Source of the DNA: Alphaproteobacteria bacterium MarineAlpha6_Bin4
GTDB lineage: Bacteria; Pseudomonadota; Alphaproteobacteria; GCA-002720895
DNA length: 35,182 nt
Assembly (NCBI GenBank): GCA_002937775.1
Contig: PTKO01000009.1
Location: forward strand, 1 to 35,182
Direction: 5' to 3'
Each line of letters starts with the position of its first letter. Position 1 is the stretch's first letter. Of this stretch, positions 17,498 to 27,092 are shown piece by piece. The position numbers and the translations under genes are program-made. Under the pieces are notes generated by a model, which worked only from the letters and a program-made list of their open reading frames with translations, ran no database searches and was not told the origin of the DNA.

Positions 17498-17516
17498 GAT
17501 AATGATAATCATTATC
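17498..17516. promoter_or_regulatory. Fur box
   Basis: The bases GATAATGATAATCATTATC are identical to the classical 19-bp Fur consensus. The palindrome extends by one base on each side. It lies 20 bases before the ATG of the iron-binding protein gene and just downstream of that gene's likely -10 (TATAAT on the minus strand, 17520-17525), so it would cover the start of transcription, an ideal place for iron-dependent repression. It also sits 24 bases upstream of a plus-strand TATAAT (17541-17546) that could serve the decarboxylase gene. Confidence 0.9.
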
Positions 17517-17519
17517 ATT

Positions 17520-17525
17520 ATTATA
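17520..17525 (-). promoter_or_regulatory. Likely -10 element of the iron-binding protein gene
   Basis: On the minus strand this reads TATAAT, immediately upstream of the Fur box. No convincing -35 is visible at the ideal spacing, so the call rests on the -10 match and its position. Confidence 0.4.
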
Positions 17526-17585
17526 AGATATTATTTGGTTTATAATTTTTTTCAATTACTTTTAATAACCAATTAGAAAAATTTA

Positions 17586-19052
17586 ATGTTAAAAAATAAA
17601 ATACAAAACATGTCTTTCATTGACCCAAATGGAAGTAATATTAAAGAAGTAAAAGCATTTATTTTAAAAGTTATAAATATACTTCTAAAAAAGATTTCTA
17701 ATGCTGAGAAACACCCCCCATTACCTAAAAAATTACAAAATATTGATAAATTTAATCTTAATGATTTGCCTATTGCTGAATCTAAAATTTTAGATCATAT
17801 AAAAGCAATTATTAAAAATTCAATGAATGCTTCCAATCCATTTTATCTTGGCCATATGGATTCTTTGCCAACAACGATGTCAATAGTAGGCGACATAATT
17901 TGTTCAACTATTAATAACAACATGCTGAGTAAAGATACAGCGCCAATAATTACTGAAATTGAAAAAAAAATTACAAATAATTTAGCAAAAAAATTTAATT
18001 TAGGACAAAATTCAGGCGGAGTTATGTTATCAGGTGGGTCATTATCAAATATACAAGCAATAGCTATAGCAAGAAATAGAATATTAGGAACTTTTGACAA
18101 AGGTCTTACAGGTTTAAAACGCAAACCATACATTTTTGCATCTGAAGAAGCTCATACATCAATACAAAAAGCAGCTATGGTTTTAGGATTAGGCGTTAAC
18201 TCAGTTGTTCCTATTGAAACAAATAAAGAAGGTACGATGAAAGTGTCTGTTCTAGACAAATCAATAAAAGAAAAAATAAAAGATAATGGTTTTCCGTTTT
18301 GTATAATTGCTACTGCTGGTACTACTATAACAGGAGGCATTGATGACTTACAAGAAATATCAAAAATAGCTAATAAATATAAATTGTGGATGCACACCGA
18401 TGCTGTTTATGGCGGCGCTTTAATTTTTTCAAATCAATTTAAAAGTAAATTAAAAGGTATTGAAAATTCAGACTCAATAGCATTTAATCCACAAAAGTGG
18501 CTTTACATAACTAAAACCTGTTCAGTTTTGTTGTTAAAAAACAAAAAATATTTTTATTCCGATTTTTTTACTCCGTTACCATACGTTTTAAAAGAAAATC
18601 AAGAATATCATCAAGGTGAAATAACATTGCAAGGAACAAGATATCCAGACGCTTTAAAACTTTGGCTTTCACTTCAACACCTAGGTAATTTTAGTTATTC
18701 TGAAATCATTAAGAATTCATATAAGTATACTAGTTTGTTTAAAAAGAAATTATTAGAGATAAAAAATATTAAAATTTCATGTGAGCCACAAATGAATATC
18801 ATTTGTTTTAGATATCAAAAAGCAAATAGTACTTTAAAAGAAAATAACGAAATAAATTTGTCTTTACAAAAATTTTTATTAAAAAAACATAATATTTTTT
18901 TTTCATTTATTAAATTTAAGTCTTATAATTTTTTAAGAGCAGTTTTACTTAATCCTTTTTTCAATTCGAAACATATAAAAAAGATTTGCTCGTCTATAAG
19001 AGAATTTACTAATGAAAAAAAGATTATAAAATTAAAAAAATTAAATGATTAA
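17586..19052 (+). CDS. PLP-dependent group II amino-acid decarboxylase
   Basis: This is a 488-residue fold-type I PLP enzyme of the aromatic-amino-acid/glutamate/diaminobutyrate decarboxylase family. FYLGHMDSLPTTMSIVGD lies at 86-103. GGSLSNIQAIAIARN (150-164) is the phosphate-binding segment, SEEAHTSIQKAA (186-197) has the ring-stacking H190, and HTDAVYGG (270-277) has D272, which pairs with the pyridine nitrogen. FNPQKWLYI (300-308) has the Schiff-base K304. The substrate is not evident. The first ATG (17586) has no clear ribosome site; an in-frame ATG lies at residue 9. The gene diverges from the iron-binding protein gene across the Fur box, so iron control is possible. It overlaps the next gene by 8 bases. 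Confidence 0.86.
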   Translation: MLKNKIQNMSFIDPNGSNIKEVKAFILKVINILLKKISNAEKHPPLPKKLQNIDKFNLNDLPIAESKILDHIKAIIKNSMNASNPFYLGHMDSLPTTMSIVGDIICSTINNNMLSKDTAPIITEIEKKITNNLAKKFNLGQNSGGVMLSGGSLSNIQAIAIARNRILGTFDKGLTGLKRKPYIFASEEAHTSIQKAAMVLGLGVNSVVPIETNKEGTMKVSVLDKSIKEKIKDNGFPFCIIATAGTTITGGIDDLQEISKIANKYKLWMHTDAVYGGALIFSNQFKSKLKGIENSDSIAFNPQKWLYITKTCSVLLLKNKKYFYSDFFTPLPYVLKENQEYHQGEITLQGTRYPDALKLWLSLQHLGNFSYSEIIKNSYKYTSLFKKKLLEIKNIKISCEPQMNIICFRYQKANSTLKENNEINLSLQKFLLKKHNIFFSFIKFKSYNFLRAVLLNPFFNSKHIKKICSSIREFTNEKKIIKLKKLND

Positions 19053-19257
19053 ATCTATATTTATTTTACTATTACTTTTTTTTATAGTTTTTTTATTAAT
19101 TAAGTTTTTTAGAAATCCTAATTTAAAATTTAAAAATTTTTTTATCTTATTTGTAATAATCTTAGTTATATATTTTATTTATACTGGAAAATTTACATAT
19201 TTGGTTCCTTTTATAAGAAATATTCTTCCAAATTTATTAAAAATTTTAGGTATTTAA
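19045..19257 (+). CDS. Small two-helix membrane protein, possibly the anchor of a DnaJ-like protein without its J domain
   Basis: This 70-residue protein has two strongly hydrophobic segments (about 4-22 and 32-47) joined by the basic linker FFRNPNLKFKNF, and ends in a second hydrophobic stretch after TGKFTYLVPF. The pattern 'membrane helix, linker, helix, TG(R/K)-x6-P' resembles the N-terminal region of alphaproteobacterial membrane DnaJ-like (TIM14-type) proteins. There is no J domain: the frame stops and phosphohexomutase begins 15 bases later. It overlaps the decarboxylase gene by 8 bases. The relation to DnaJ-like anchors is inference from pattern memory. Confidence 0.6.
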   Translation: MIKSIFILLLLFFIVFLLIKFFRNPNLKFKNFFILFVIILVIYFIYTGKFTYLVPFIRNILPNLLKILGI

Positions 19258-19272
19258 TATTTAATTATTTTA

Positions 19273-20655
19273 ATGGAAAGTCATACTTTTAATAATACGA
19301 TATTAAGAGAATACGATATTAGAGGAATAATAAAAAAAGATCTTAATTTAATAGATGCTTTATATTTAGGTAAATCTTTTGCAACTTTTCTAAAAAAAAA
19401 CGGACTTAAAAATGTTGTAATTGGTTACGATGGAAGAATTAGCTCAACTAAAATTAATAATGAGTTAATAAAAGGTTTGTTATCTAAAGGGATTTTTGTT
19501 TATCAAGTAGGATTAGTTCCAACACCTTTGCTTTATTATTCTATGTATTATAAAAAATTAGACAGTGGAATAATGATTACTGGTTCGCATAATCCACCAA
19601 ATTATAATGGTTTTAAAATGTTGCTAAAAAACAAGAGTATTGTAGGAAAAGATATTTTAGATATAGCTAAAATTTCATCAAAAGGAGATTTTTGTAAAAA
19701 TAAAAAAGGAGTATTAAAAAAGATAAGCTTAAAAAAAGAATATTTATCTTTATTAGTTAAATTATCTAATATAAAAAGAGATATTAAAATTGCATGGGAT
19801 CCAGGTAATGGAGCTAGCGGTGATATTATTTCTAGTTTAACTAAGAAACTGAAAGGTAAGCACTATCTTATAAACGAAAAGATTGATGGAACATTTCCAT
19901 CTCATCATCCTGATCCAACTGTAGCAAAAAATTTAAAACAATTAATAAAACTAATAAAAAAAAAAAAATGCGATTTTGGTTTTGCCTTTGATGGCGACGG
20001 CGACAGATTAGGTGTTGTTGATAATAAAGGCAAAATGATATTTGCAGATAAAGTTGTTGCTTTTTTAGCAAAAGATGTACTTTCAAAAAAACCAAGTTCA
20101 AAAATTATTATAGATATAAAATCTAGTCAAATTGTTTTTAATGAAATAAAAAAATTAAAAGGGAAGCCTATTTTCTGGAAAACAGGTCATTCACTAATAA
20201 AAAAAAAAATGAAAGAAATAAAAGCTATTTTTGCCGGTGAAATGAGCGGACATATTTTTTTTGCTGACGAATATTTTGGTTTTGATGACGCTATTTATGC
20301 TTCAATTAGATTTTTAAATCTATATTGCGATTCTAATAATAGATTATCTGAAATTTTTGATAAAATGGAAAATTCTTTCAGCACCCCAGAATTAAGATTC
20401 GAAAGTACAGAAACAGAAAAATTTAAAATAGTAGAAAAATTAAAAAGTATTTTAAGAAAAGAAAAGAAAAGATTTATTGGGATAGACGGTGTAAGACACA
20501 CCATTAAAGAAGGCTGGTGGCTTGTAAGAGCTTCTAATACTCAAAATATTATAGTTGCTAGATGCGAAGCGTATAGTAATGAAAATCTCATAAAAGTAAA
20601 ATTAAATTTAAAAAAATATTTAAAAAAATCTTCTTTTGATGTTCCAAAATTTTGA
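19273..20655 (+). CDS. Phosphomannomutase/phosphoglucomutase (AlgC-like)
   Basis: This 460-residue alpha-D-phosphohexomutase interconverts mannose or glucose 1- and 6-phosphates for surface sugars. EYDIRGI near 13-19 opens the protein. The phosphoserine loop is TGSHNPPNYNGFKM (103-116, S105), the metal loop FDGDGDRLG (239-247, D240/D242/D244), and the sugar-binding loop GEMSGHIFF (322-330). The C-terminal phosphate-binding part includes WWLVRASNTQN. The dual specificity is that of the family and not proven. It sits 15 bases downstream of the small membrane protein gene. Confidence 0.9.
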   Translation: MESHTFNNTILREYDIRGIIKKDLNLIDALYLGKSFATFLKKNGLKNVVIGYDGRISSTKINNELIKGLLSKGIFVYQVGLVPTPLLYYSMYYKKLDSGIMITGSHNPPNYNGFKMLLKNKSIVGKDILDIAKISSKGDFCKNKKGVLKKISLKKEYLSLLVKLSNIKRDIKIAWDPGNGASGDIISSLTKKLKGKHYLINEKIDGTFPSHHPDPTVAKNLKQLIKLIKKKKCDFGFAFDGDGDRLGVVDNKGKMIFADKVVAFLAKDVLSKKPSSKIIIDIKSSQIVFNEIKKLKGKPIFWKTGHSLIKKKMKEIKAIFAGEMSGHIFFADEYFGFDDAIYASIRFLNLYCDSNNRLSEIFDKMENSFSTPELRFESTETEKFKIVEKLKSILRKEKKRFIGIDGVRHTIKEGWWLVRASNTQNIIVARCEAYSNENLIKVKLNLKKYLKKSSFDVPKF

Positions 20656-20697
20656 TTATCATTTTCTATAATTATAAAATATATATAGTTTATTTTT

Positions 20698-21027
20698 ATG
20701 GCAAAAAATTTAATAGAAGATAACCAATATAACCATGAGGTTTTAAAAGAAACTAAACCTAAAAAAAAAATAAAAAAGCCAGCACTGTATAAGGTTGTTA
20801 TGTTAAATGATGATTTTACTCCTATGGACTTTGTTGTTTACTTACTAAAAGTTTTTTTTAAAAAAGAACATCAAGAAGCTTCTAAAATAATGTTAGAAGT
20901 ACATAACAAAGGCGCGGGAATATGCGGCATTTATGCTTATGAGATTGCAGAAACAAAAATATTAAAGGTTATTAATACTGCTAGAAAGAATGGATTTCCA
21001 TTATTGTGTACTTTGGAGAAAGTTTAA
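20698..21027 (+). CDS. clpS: ATP-dependent Clp protease adaptor ClpS
   Basis: This 109-residue N-recognin hands proteins with Leu, Phe, Tyr or Trp at the N terminus to ClpAP. The core is complete: YKVVMLNDDFTPMDFVVYLL, in which the NDD and M residues line the N-degron pocket; VHNKGAGICGIYAYEIAETK; and the C-terminal GFPLLCTLEK. It has a lysine-rich N-terminal tail of about 30 residues. clpA follows after 4 bases. With Aat at 27765-28412, the window holds both ends of the N-degron pathway. Confidence 0.96.
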   Translation: MAKNLIEDNQYNHEVLKETKPKKKIKKPALYKVVMLNDDFTPMDFVVYLLKVFFKKEHQEASKIMLEVHNKGAGICGIYAYEIAETKILKVINTARKNGFPLLCTLEKV

Positions 21028-21031
21028 TAAT

Positions 21032-23341
21032 ATGATATCTGATAATCTAGAGAAAACTATTAAAAGAGCCATTTCATATGCCAATGATAGACAACAAGAG
21101 TATGTAACCTTAGAACATTTATTATTGGCTTTAATAGAAGATAAAGACGCATTAGAAGTTCTAAATGCTTGTAATGTAGATTTAAATAACCTAAAGATTA
21201 GTTTAATTAAATATTTAGATAGTGAATTAAAAAATATCACATCAGCTTCTTCACAAGAAGCAGAACCATCTGCAAGTTTTCAAAGAGTTTTGCAAAGAAC
21301 AGCTACAAATGTTTATTCTAATACAGGGAAAAAAATTGATGGCGCTAATGTTTTAGTTTCTATTTTTTCAGAAAGAGAGTCTCACGCAGTTTATTTTTTG
21401 CAAAAACAAGATATGTCAAGATTAGATGCTTTGAATTTTATTTCTCATGGTATTGAAAAAGAAGATGATAACAAAATGGCAAAAGACGACGACATAGAAG
21501 ATTTGGAGTCTCAAAGACAAGATGAAACAAATAGTGACTTTATTTATCCAAACACATATCAGGCAAATGATACAAAAAGAAAAGACGATTTTACAATCAA
21601 TCTTATAGAAAAAGCAAAAAGTAAAAAAATAGATAAATTAATAGGTAGAAATAATGAAATAGAAAGAACCATACAGGTTTTATCTAGAAGACTAAAAAAT
21701 AATCCGCTATATGTAGGAGACTCTGGTGTAGGAAAAACGGCGATAGTTGAAGGTTTAGCTCTTAAAATTTTTAATAATGAAGTTCCTAAATTCCTAGAGA
21801 AAGCAGTTATACATCAATTGGACTTAGGAAGTTTAATAGCTGGCACAAAATATAGAGGGGATTTCGAAGAAAGATTAAAAAAAGTTATAAAAAATATTAG
21901 TGCATCTAAAAATAATATTTTATTTATTGATGAAATACATACAATTGTTGGTGCAGGGGCTACAACTGGAGGATCAATTGATGCATCTAATATATTGAAG
22001 CCATTTTTGTCAAATGGACAAATAAGATGTATAGGTTCAACTACATATAAAGAATATAGAAATTATTTTGATAAGGACAAAGCTTTTTCAAGAAGATTTC
22101 AAAAAATTGATGTTTCTGAGCCTTCAATAAAAGAATGTTTTGAGATATTAAAAGGTATTAAAAAATATTATGAAAGTTTTCATGGACTAAAATATACTGA
22201 TCAGGCTTTAAGCTTAGCTATTGATTTATCTAATAAATATGTAACTGAAAAAAAATTACCTGATAAAGCAATTGATATTATTGATGAAGCAGGGGCGTAT
22301 AAAAAAAATTTTGATTTTAAGAATAATATTGTAGATACATCAGATATATTTAATACTATTTCAAGAATTGCAAAAATTCCTCTTAAAAGTATCAGTGATA
22401 AAAATAATTTATTAGCAAAAAATTTAGATAAAGACATAAAAAAATTAATATACGGACAAGATAAAGCTGTAGATAATTTAGCAAGAGCCATAAAAGTATC
22501 TCAAGCTGGATTATCTGAGCCTGAAAAACCAGTTGGTTGTTTTCTTTTTACGGGACCTACCGGTGTTGGTAAAACAGAATTAGCAAAACAGTTATCTAAT
22601 TGTTTGAAATCAAAGTTTATTAGATTAGATATGTCTGAGTATTCTGAAAAGCATAGTGTTGCAAGATTAATAGGCTCCCCTCCTGGTTATGTTGGTTATG
22701 ATCAAGGCGGTCTTTTAACAGAAGCAGTTGATCAAAATCCTCAATCTGTTGTTTTGTTTGATGAAATCGAAAAGGCACATCAAGATCTTTTTAATATTTT
22801 ACTTCAAGTTATGGACTATGGAAAATTAACAGATAATAATGGCAAATCAATTAATTTTAAAAATACAATTATAATTTTAACTACAAATATTGGTGCAGAA
22901 AATTTAACAAAAAACAAGTTAGGTTTTGGTGCAAATAATGAGAAATCAGGAAATGAAGATGAAATAAAGTTCTTTTTTAAACCAGAGTTTAGAAATAGAT
23001 TAGATGCAATTATACCATTTGATACTTTATTAACTGAGACAGTACATAAAATTGTCGATAAATTTATAAAAGAACTTGTTAATAGATTAAAAGAAAAAAA
23101 TATTTCAATAGAAATTTCAAAAAGTGTAAAAAATTTTATAGTTAAAAATGGTTATAGCGAAGTTTATGGAGCAAGACCTATTGCTCGTTTAATACAATTA
23201 AAAATTAAGGAGCCGATAGCTGATTATTTACTATCTAGAAGCAATTCTAAACTAAAAACTTTAATAAAAATTGATTTAGATAATAAAAACAAATTAAAAT
23301 TTAATTTTATTACTAAGAAAAAAAAAGAAAAAATAATTTAA
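21032..23341 (+). CDS. clpA: ATP-dependent Clp protease ATP-binding subunit ClpA
   Basis: This 769-residue AAA+ unfoldase feeds substrates to ClpP. The N domain (about 1-140) binds ClpS. The first AAA module has Walker A GDSGVGKT (229-236) and Walker B LFIDE (297-301). The second has GPTGVGKT (508-515) and LFDE (575-578), followed by the KLGFGANN loop (LGF about 630-632), a likely ClpP-binding tripeptide. There is no middle coiled coil, which separates it from ClpB/ClpC. I chose the ATG at 21032, 4 bases after clpS and preceded by GGAGAAAG. An earlier ATG at 20990 would lie inside clpS and add 14 unrelated residues. Confidence 0.96.
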   Translation: MISDNLEKTIKRAISYANDRQQEYVTLEHLLLALIEDKDALEVLNACNVDLNNLKISLIKYLDSELKNITSASSQEAEPSASFQRVLQRTATNVYSNTGKKIDGANVLVSIFSERESHAVYFLQKQDMSRLDALNFISHGIEKEDDNKMAKDDDIEDLESQRQDETNSDFIYPNTYQANDTKRKDDFTINLIEKAKSKKIDKLIGRNNEIERTIQVLSRRLKNNPLYVGDSGVGKTAIVEGLALKIFNNEVPKFLEKAVIHQLDLGSLIAGTKYRGDFEERLKKVIKNISASKNNILFIDEIHTIVGAGATTGGSIDASNILKPFLSNGQIRCIGSTTYKEYRNYFDKDKAFSRRFQKIDVSEPSIKECFEILKGIKKYYESFHGLKYTDQALSLAIDLSNKYVTEKKLPDKAIDIIDEAGAYKKNFDFKNNIVDTSDIFNTISRIAKIPLKSISDKNNLLAKNLDKDIKKLIYGQDKAVDNLARAIKVSQAGLSEPEKPVGCFLFTGPTGVGKTELAKQLSNCLKSKFIRLDMSEYSEKHSVARLIGSPPGYVGYDQGGLLTEAVDQNPQSVVLFDEIEKAHQDLFNILLQVMDYGKLTDNNGKSINFKNTIIILTTNIGAENLTKNKLGFGANNEKSGNEDEIKFFFKPEFRNRLDAIIPFDTLLTETVHKIVDKFIKELVNRLKEKNISIEISKSVKNFIVKNGYSEVYGARPIARLIQLKIKEPIADYLLSRSNSKLKTLIKIDLDNKNKLKFNFITKKKKEKII

Positions 23342-23350
23342 TCAAACAAA

Positions 23351-26300
23351 TTAACTACATCCAGTAGTTCCACCACATGTGTCACATTTCAAGCAGGTGC
23401 CATTCTTTACTAAAGTGAAATTACCACACTCACTGCAAGCATCACCTTCATAACCTTTTAATTTCGCTTTTTTTATAAGTTCATCTACATTTTTTTTTGA
23501 GTTAATGTTATTTTGATTTGGAATCTTTTTAGCATCTTCTTGGTTTTCTTGATTTTGAATATCCTCCATACCACCAGAAAGAACATAAAAATTGCTTCTA
23601 ACATAACCTGTGCTTGCATATCTTGAAATTGAGTCATTTGCAGCAGATGCCTTCAATTCTTCAATTCTTTCTTTGTTATTTTCATTAGTAGAAATTTTTT
23701 GATTAGGATCGAAATGGGCAAGTTCTTCTTTATTCAAATAAGAAATAGCTAATTCTCTAAAAACATAATCTAATATAGAGCTAGCTAACTTAATTGAATC
23801 ATTACCTTGCACAGTTCCAGATGGTTCAAATTTAGTTCCAACATACGCTTCTACAAATTCTTCTAAAGGAACTCCGTATTGAAGACCTATAGATATTGCA
23901 ATTGCAAAATTATTCATCAAACTTCTAAAAGCCGCTCCTTCTTTGTGCATATCTAAAAATATTTCTCCGATAGAGCCATCATCATACTCACCAGTTCTTA
24001 AATAAACTTTATGTCCAGCAACAATTGCTTTTTGTGTATATCCTTTTCTTCTATCTGGCATCTTATTTCTTTTTGTTCTAACAATTTCTCTAACATAATC
24101 TTCAGCAATTTTTTTTGCTACATGTATAGTTTTTTCTTTAGTAGAATCATTTTCATTAAGACTTTCTTCTTCTACTAAAGCAGAACTTAATGGCTGAGAT
24201 AATTTTGATCCATCTCTATAAAGAGCGTTTGCTTTCAATCCTAATTTCCATGATTGTATATAGGATTTTTTACATTCTCCTATTGTTGCTTTATTTGGCA
24301 TATTTATAGTTTTTGAGATTGCGCCGGATATAAAAGGTTGCGCTGACGCCATCATTTTAATATGACTATCAGTTGACAAGAAACGCTTTCCAATTTTTCC
24401 ACAAGGGTTAGCACAATCAAAAATTTTCAAATGATCTTCTTTTAAATGAGGCGCATTTTCAACCGTCATTGATCCACAACAATAAGTGTTTGCAGCATCT
24501 ATTTCTTCCTCAGAAAAACCTAAATGTTCAAGCATGTTAAAAGAAGGATCGTCCAAATTTTCTGGTTTTAATTTTAAGTTGTTTATACAAAAATCTTCTC
24601 CTATAACAAATTTATTAAAAGCAAATTTTATATCAAAAGCGTTTTTCAAATTTTCCTCAATTTTTTTTATAATTTCATTATTAAAGCCTTTTTCTTTAAG
24701 AGAATTATGATTTATTGTTTTGCAATTTTGTAAGGTACCATTTCCTACAACATATTTAGTAATTTCATTTATTTGAAATTGACTATATCCAAGGTTTTTT
24801 AATGAAATAGGAATTAGCCTATTAATAATTTTAAAATATCCACCCCCAGCAAGCTTTTTATATTTAACAGTAGAAAAATCAGGTTCAATACCAGTTGTAT
24901 CACAATCCATTACTAAACCAATTGTACCGGTAGGAGCTATAACAGTTGTTTGAGCATTTCTAAAACCATATTTTTTTCCATTTTTTAGAGCATCATCCCA
25001 TGAATTCCTCGCTGCCATTACTAAATCTTTATCAGGGCAATCGTTTTCCTCTATTGGAACTGGAAAAATAGATAAATTATCGTAATTATTCTTTTCACCA
25101 CAAGCAGCTTTTCTATGATTATTAATTACTCTAAGCATATCTCTTTTATTTTTTTTAAATTCATCAAAAGGGCCAAGTTGTTTTGCAATTTGAGAAGATA
25201 CGTTATAAGATTCCCCAGTCATTAAAGCAGTTATAGATGCACAAATTGCTCTTCCTTCATTGCTATCATAACTATGTCCTTGTAGCATTAATAATCCGCC
25301 TATATTCGCATACCCAAGACCCAAGGTTCTAAATTGATAAGATAGCTCAGCAATTTTTTTTGAAGGAAATTGAGCCATCATTACTGAAATTTCCAAAACA
25401 ATTGTAAAAAGTTTAACTGCATGTTTAAAATTATCTATTTGAAATTTACAGTCATCATCTAAAAACTCTATTAGGTTTATCGAAGCAAGATTACAAGCTG
25501 TATTATCTAGAAACATATATTCTGAGCAAGGATTAGAAGCATTTATTTTTCCACTTTGAGGGCATGTGTGCCATTCGTTTATTGTAGTGTCATATTGTAT
25601 GCCGGGATCAGCACATGCCCAAGCAGCATAGCCAATTTTTTCCCAAAGATCTTTAGCATTAACAGATTTATGTATTTTTCCATCTGTTCTTCTTATAAGA
25701 TTCCATTCTTTGTTATCAATTACAGAATTTAAGAAATCATTATTTACTCTTACAGAATTATTCGAGTTCTGACCTGAGACTGTAAGGTAAGCTTCTGAAT
25801 CCCAATCAGTGTCATAAGTATTAAATTCAATAGATTTAAATCCTTGCTTAGCAAATTCTAAAATTCTTTGAATGTAATTTTCTGGAACCATAGATTTTTT
25901 TGCATCGATTATTTTTCCTTTTAAAATAGAATTACTTTTAGGATCAAATCTTTTTTTGTCGTCTATTTCATTATTCCAACAGGATTCCATTATTTCTTTT
26001 AAGTGCTTTTGACAGATTTTTGAACCCACCACTAAAGATGCTACTTTTTGTTCTTCTTTTACCTTCCAATTAATAAAATCCTCAATATCTGGGTGATCAA
26101 CATCGACAACAACCATTTTTGCAGCTCTTCTAGTTGTTCCTCCTGATTTTATTGCTCCAGCAGATCTATCACCAATTCTTAAAAAACTCATTAGCCCAGA
26201 GGATTTTCCTCCACCTGATAGATTCTCTCCATCTCCTCTTAAATTAGAGAAATTACTCCCTGTTCCTGAACCATATTTAAATAATCTTGCTTCTTTTACC

Positions 26301-26953
26301 CATAAATCCATTATTCCTCCTTCGTTTACAAGATCGTCACTTACGCTTTGTATAAAACATGCATGAGGTTGAGGGTGTTCATAGGCTGTTTCTGATAAGT
26401 TTATTTTGCCAGATTGATTATCAACATAAAAATGTCCTTGAGGAGGGCCATCAATTCCATAGGCCCAATTTAATCCTGTATTAAACCATTGTGGTGAATT
26501 AGGCGCGGCCATTTGTTGACATAAAATAAACCTTGTTTCATCGTAAAAATTTCTTGCATCTGTTTCCGTATCAAAATATTTACCTTTCCAACCCCAGTAT
26601 GTCCAGGTTCCAGCGATTCTATCAAAAACTTGTTTAGAAGAAATTTCGCCACCAAATCTATCTTTTTCAGGAATTTTTTTAAATTTGTCTTCATCAGGTG
26701 TGTTTTTTAACAACCAAGTCGGCACATTTTTTTCTGGAACTTTTTTTAAATATTTAGGAACCCCTTTTTTTCTGAAATATTTTTGAGCTAAAATATCAGT
26801 TGCAACTTGAGACCACTTGACTGGAACCTCAACATCATTTAATTCAAAAATTGTTTCACCATTAGGGTTTTTAATTTCAGACCTAACTTTTTTAAAGGTT
26901 AATCCTTTGTAGGGAGATTCACCCTTTTTTGTAAACTTTCTGTCAATTTTCAT
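23351..26953 (-). CDS. nrdJ: Vitamin B12-dependent (class II) ribonucleoside-diphosphate reductase
   Basis: This 1200-residue adenosylcobalamin-dependent reductase makes deoxyribonucleotides in one polypeptide, without an NrdB partner. [11 protein letters not shown] (150-160) and [12 protein letters not shown] (197-208, with C199) are at the N-terminal side of the active site. [12 protein letters not shown] (228-239) and [12 protein letters not shown] (271-282) are typical of the long NrdJ form. NPCSEY (474-479) has the catalytic C476 and E478. [19 protein letters not shown] is the late barrel signature. The last 30 residues carry several CxxC pairs, probably binding zinc and relaying electrons. 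It converges on clpA with 9 bases between stops. Two NrdR-like boxes lie upstream. Confidence 0.97.
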   Translation of the reverse strand: MKIDRKFTKKGESPYKGLTFKKVRSEIKNPNGETIFELNDVEVPVKWSQVATDILAQKYFRKKGVPKYLKKVPEKNVPTWLLKNTPDEDKFKKIPEKDRFGGEISSKQVFDRIAGTWTYWGWKGKYFDTETDARNFYDETRFILCQQMAAPNSPQWFNTGLNWAYGIDGPPQGHFYVDNQSGKINLSETAYEHPQPHACFIQSVSDDLVNEGGIMDLWVKEARLFKYGSGTGSNFSNLRGDGENLSGGGKSSGLMSFLRIGDRSAGAIKSGGTTRRAAKMVVVDVDHPDIEDFINWKVKEEQKVASLVVGSKICQKHLKEIMESCWNNEIDDKKRFDPKSNSILKGKIIDAKKSMVPENYIQRILEFAKQGFKSIEFNTYDTDWDSEAYLTVSGQNSNNSVRVNNDFLNSVIDNKEWNLIRRTDGKIHKSVNAKDLWEKIGYAAWACADPGIQYDTTINEWHTCPQSGKINASNPCSEYMFLDNTACNLASINLIEFLDDDCKFQIDNFKHAVKLFTIVLEISVMMAQFPSKKIAELSYQFRTLGLGYANIGGLLMLQGHSYDSNEGRAICASITALMTGESYNVSSQIAKQLGPFDEFKKNKRDMLRVINNHRKAACGEKNNYDNLSIFPVPIEENDCPDKDLVMAARNSWDDALKNGKKYGFRNAQTTVIAPTGTIGLVMDCDTTGIEPDFSTVKYKKLAGGGYFKIINRLIPISLKNLGYSQFQINEITKYVVGNGTLQNCKTINHNSLKEKGFNNEIIKKIEENLKNAFDIKFAFNKFVIGEDFCINNLKLKPENLDDPSFNMLEHLGFSEEEIDAANTYCCGSMTVENAPHLKEDHLKIFDCANPCGKIGKRFLSTDSHIKMMASAQPFISGAISKTINMPNKATIGECKKSYIQSWKLGLKANALYRDGSKLSQPLSSALVEEESLNENDSTKEKTIHVAKKIAEDYVREIVRTKRNKMPDRRKGYTQKAIVAGHKVYLRTGEYDDGSIGEIFLDMHKEGAAFRSLMNNFAIAISIGLQYGVPLEEFVEAYVGTKFEPSGTVQGNDSIKLASSILDYVFRELAISYLNKEELAHFDPNQKISTNENNKERIEELKASAANDSISRYASTGYVRSNFYVLSGGMEDIQNQENQEDAKKIPNQNNINSKKNVDELIKKAKLKGYEGDACSECGNFTLVKNGTCLKCDTCGGTTGCS

Positions 26954-26975
26954 AAATTATATCAACACACGGTAA

Positions 26976-26991
26976 CTACTATATATAGTAT
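26976..26991. promoter_or_regulatory. Candidate NrdR box 1 upstream of nrdJ
   Basis: CTACTATATATAGTAT matches 13 of 16 positions of the NrdR consensus ACACWATATATWGTGT. It contains a perfect 14-base palindrome (TACTATATATAGTA, 26977-26990). It lies 23-38 bases before the nrdJ ATG. NrdR is the usual repressor of ribonucleotide reductase genes. Confidence 0.45.
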
Positions 26992-27008
26992 ATAATAATT
27001 AAGCTATA

Positions 27009-27024
27009 CAACTATATCTTGATA
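27009..27024. promoter_or_regulatory. Candidate NrdR box 2 upstream of nrdJ
   Basis: CAACTATATCTTGATA is a weaker match to the NrdR consensus (about 9-10 of 16). Its centre is 33 bases from that of box 1, close to three helical turns, which is the usual spacing of paired NrdR boxes. Alone it would not be called. Confidence 0.28.
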
Positions 27025-27092
27025 CTTATAGCATAATTTTCAAGAAAAAAAATATTTTTTTTATTTTTTTTGCTATTTTTAATTATAAGAGT

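Noticed and set aside
17843-18133. A 96-codon minus-strand frame inside the decarboxylase gene, and similar frames at 1939-2226, 7832-8110, 11060-11335 and 22201-22491
   Set aside because: All lie opposite strongly conserved coding sequence, show no recognisable motifs and are expected shadows.
20990-21031. ATG giving clpA 14 extra residues
   Set aside because: It lies within clpS and encodes residues unlike any ClpA N terminus; the ATG at 21032 follows a good ribosome site.
26954-27092. Cobalamin riboswitch before nrdJ
   Set aside because: The 139 bases are almost entirely A/T with no B12-box-like GCCACTG and no GC-rich helices.
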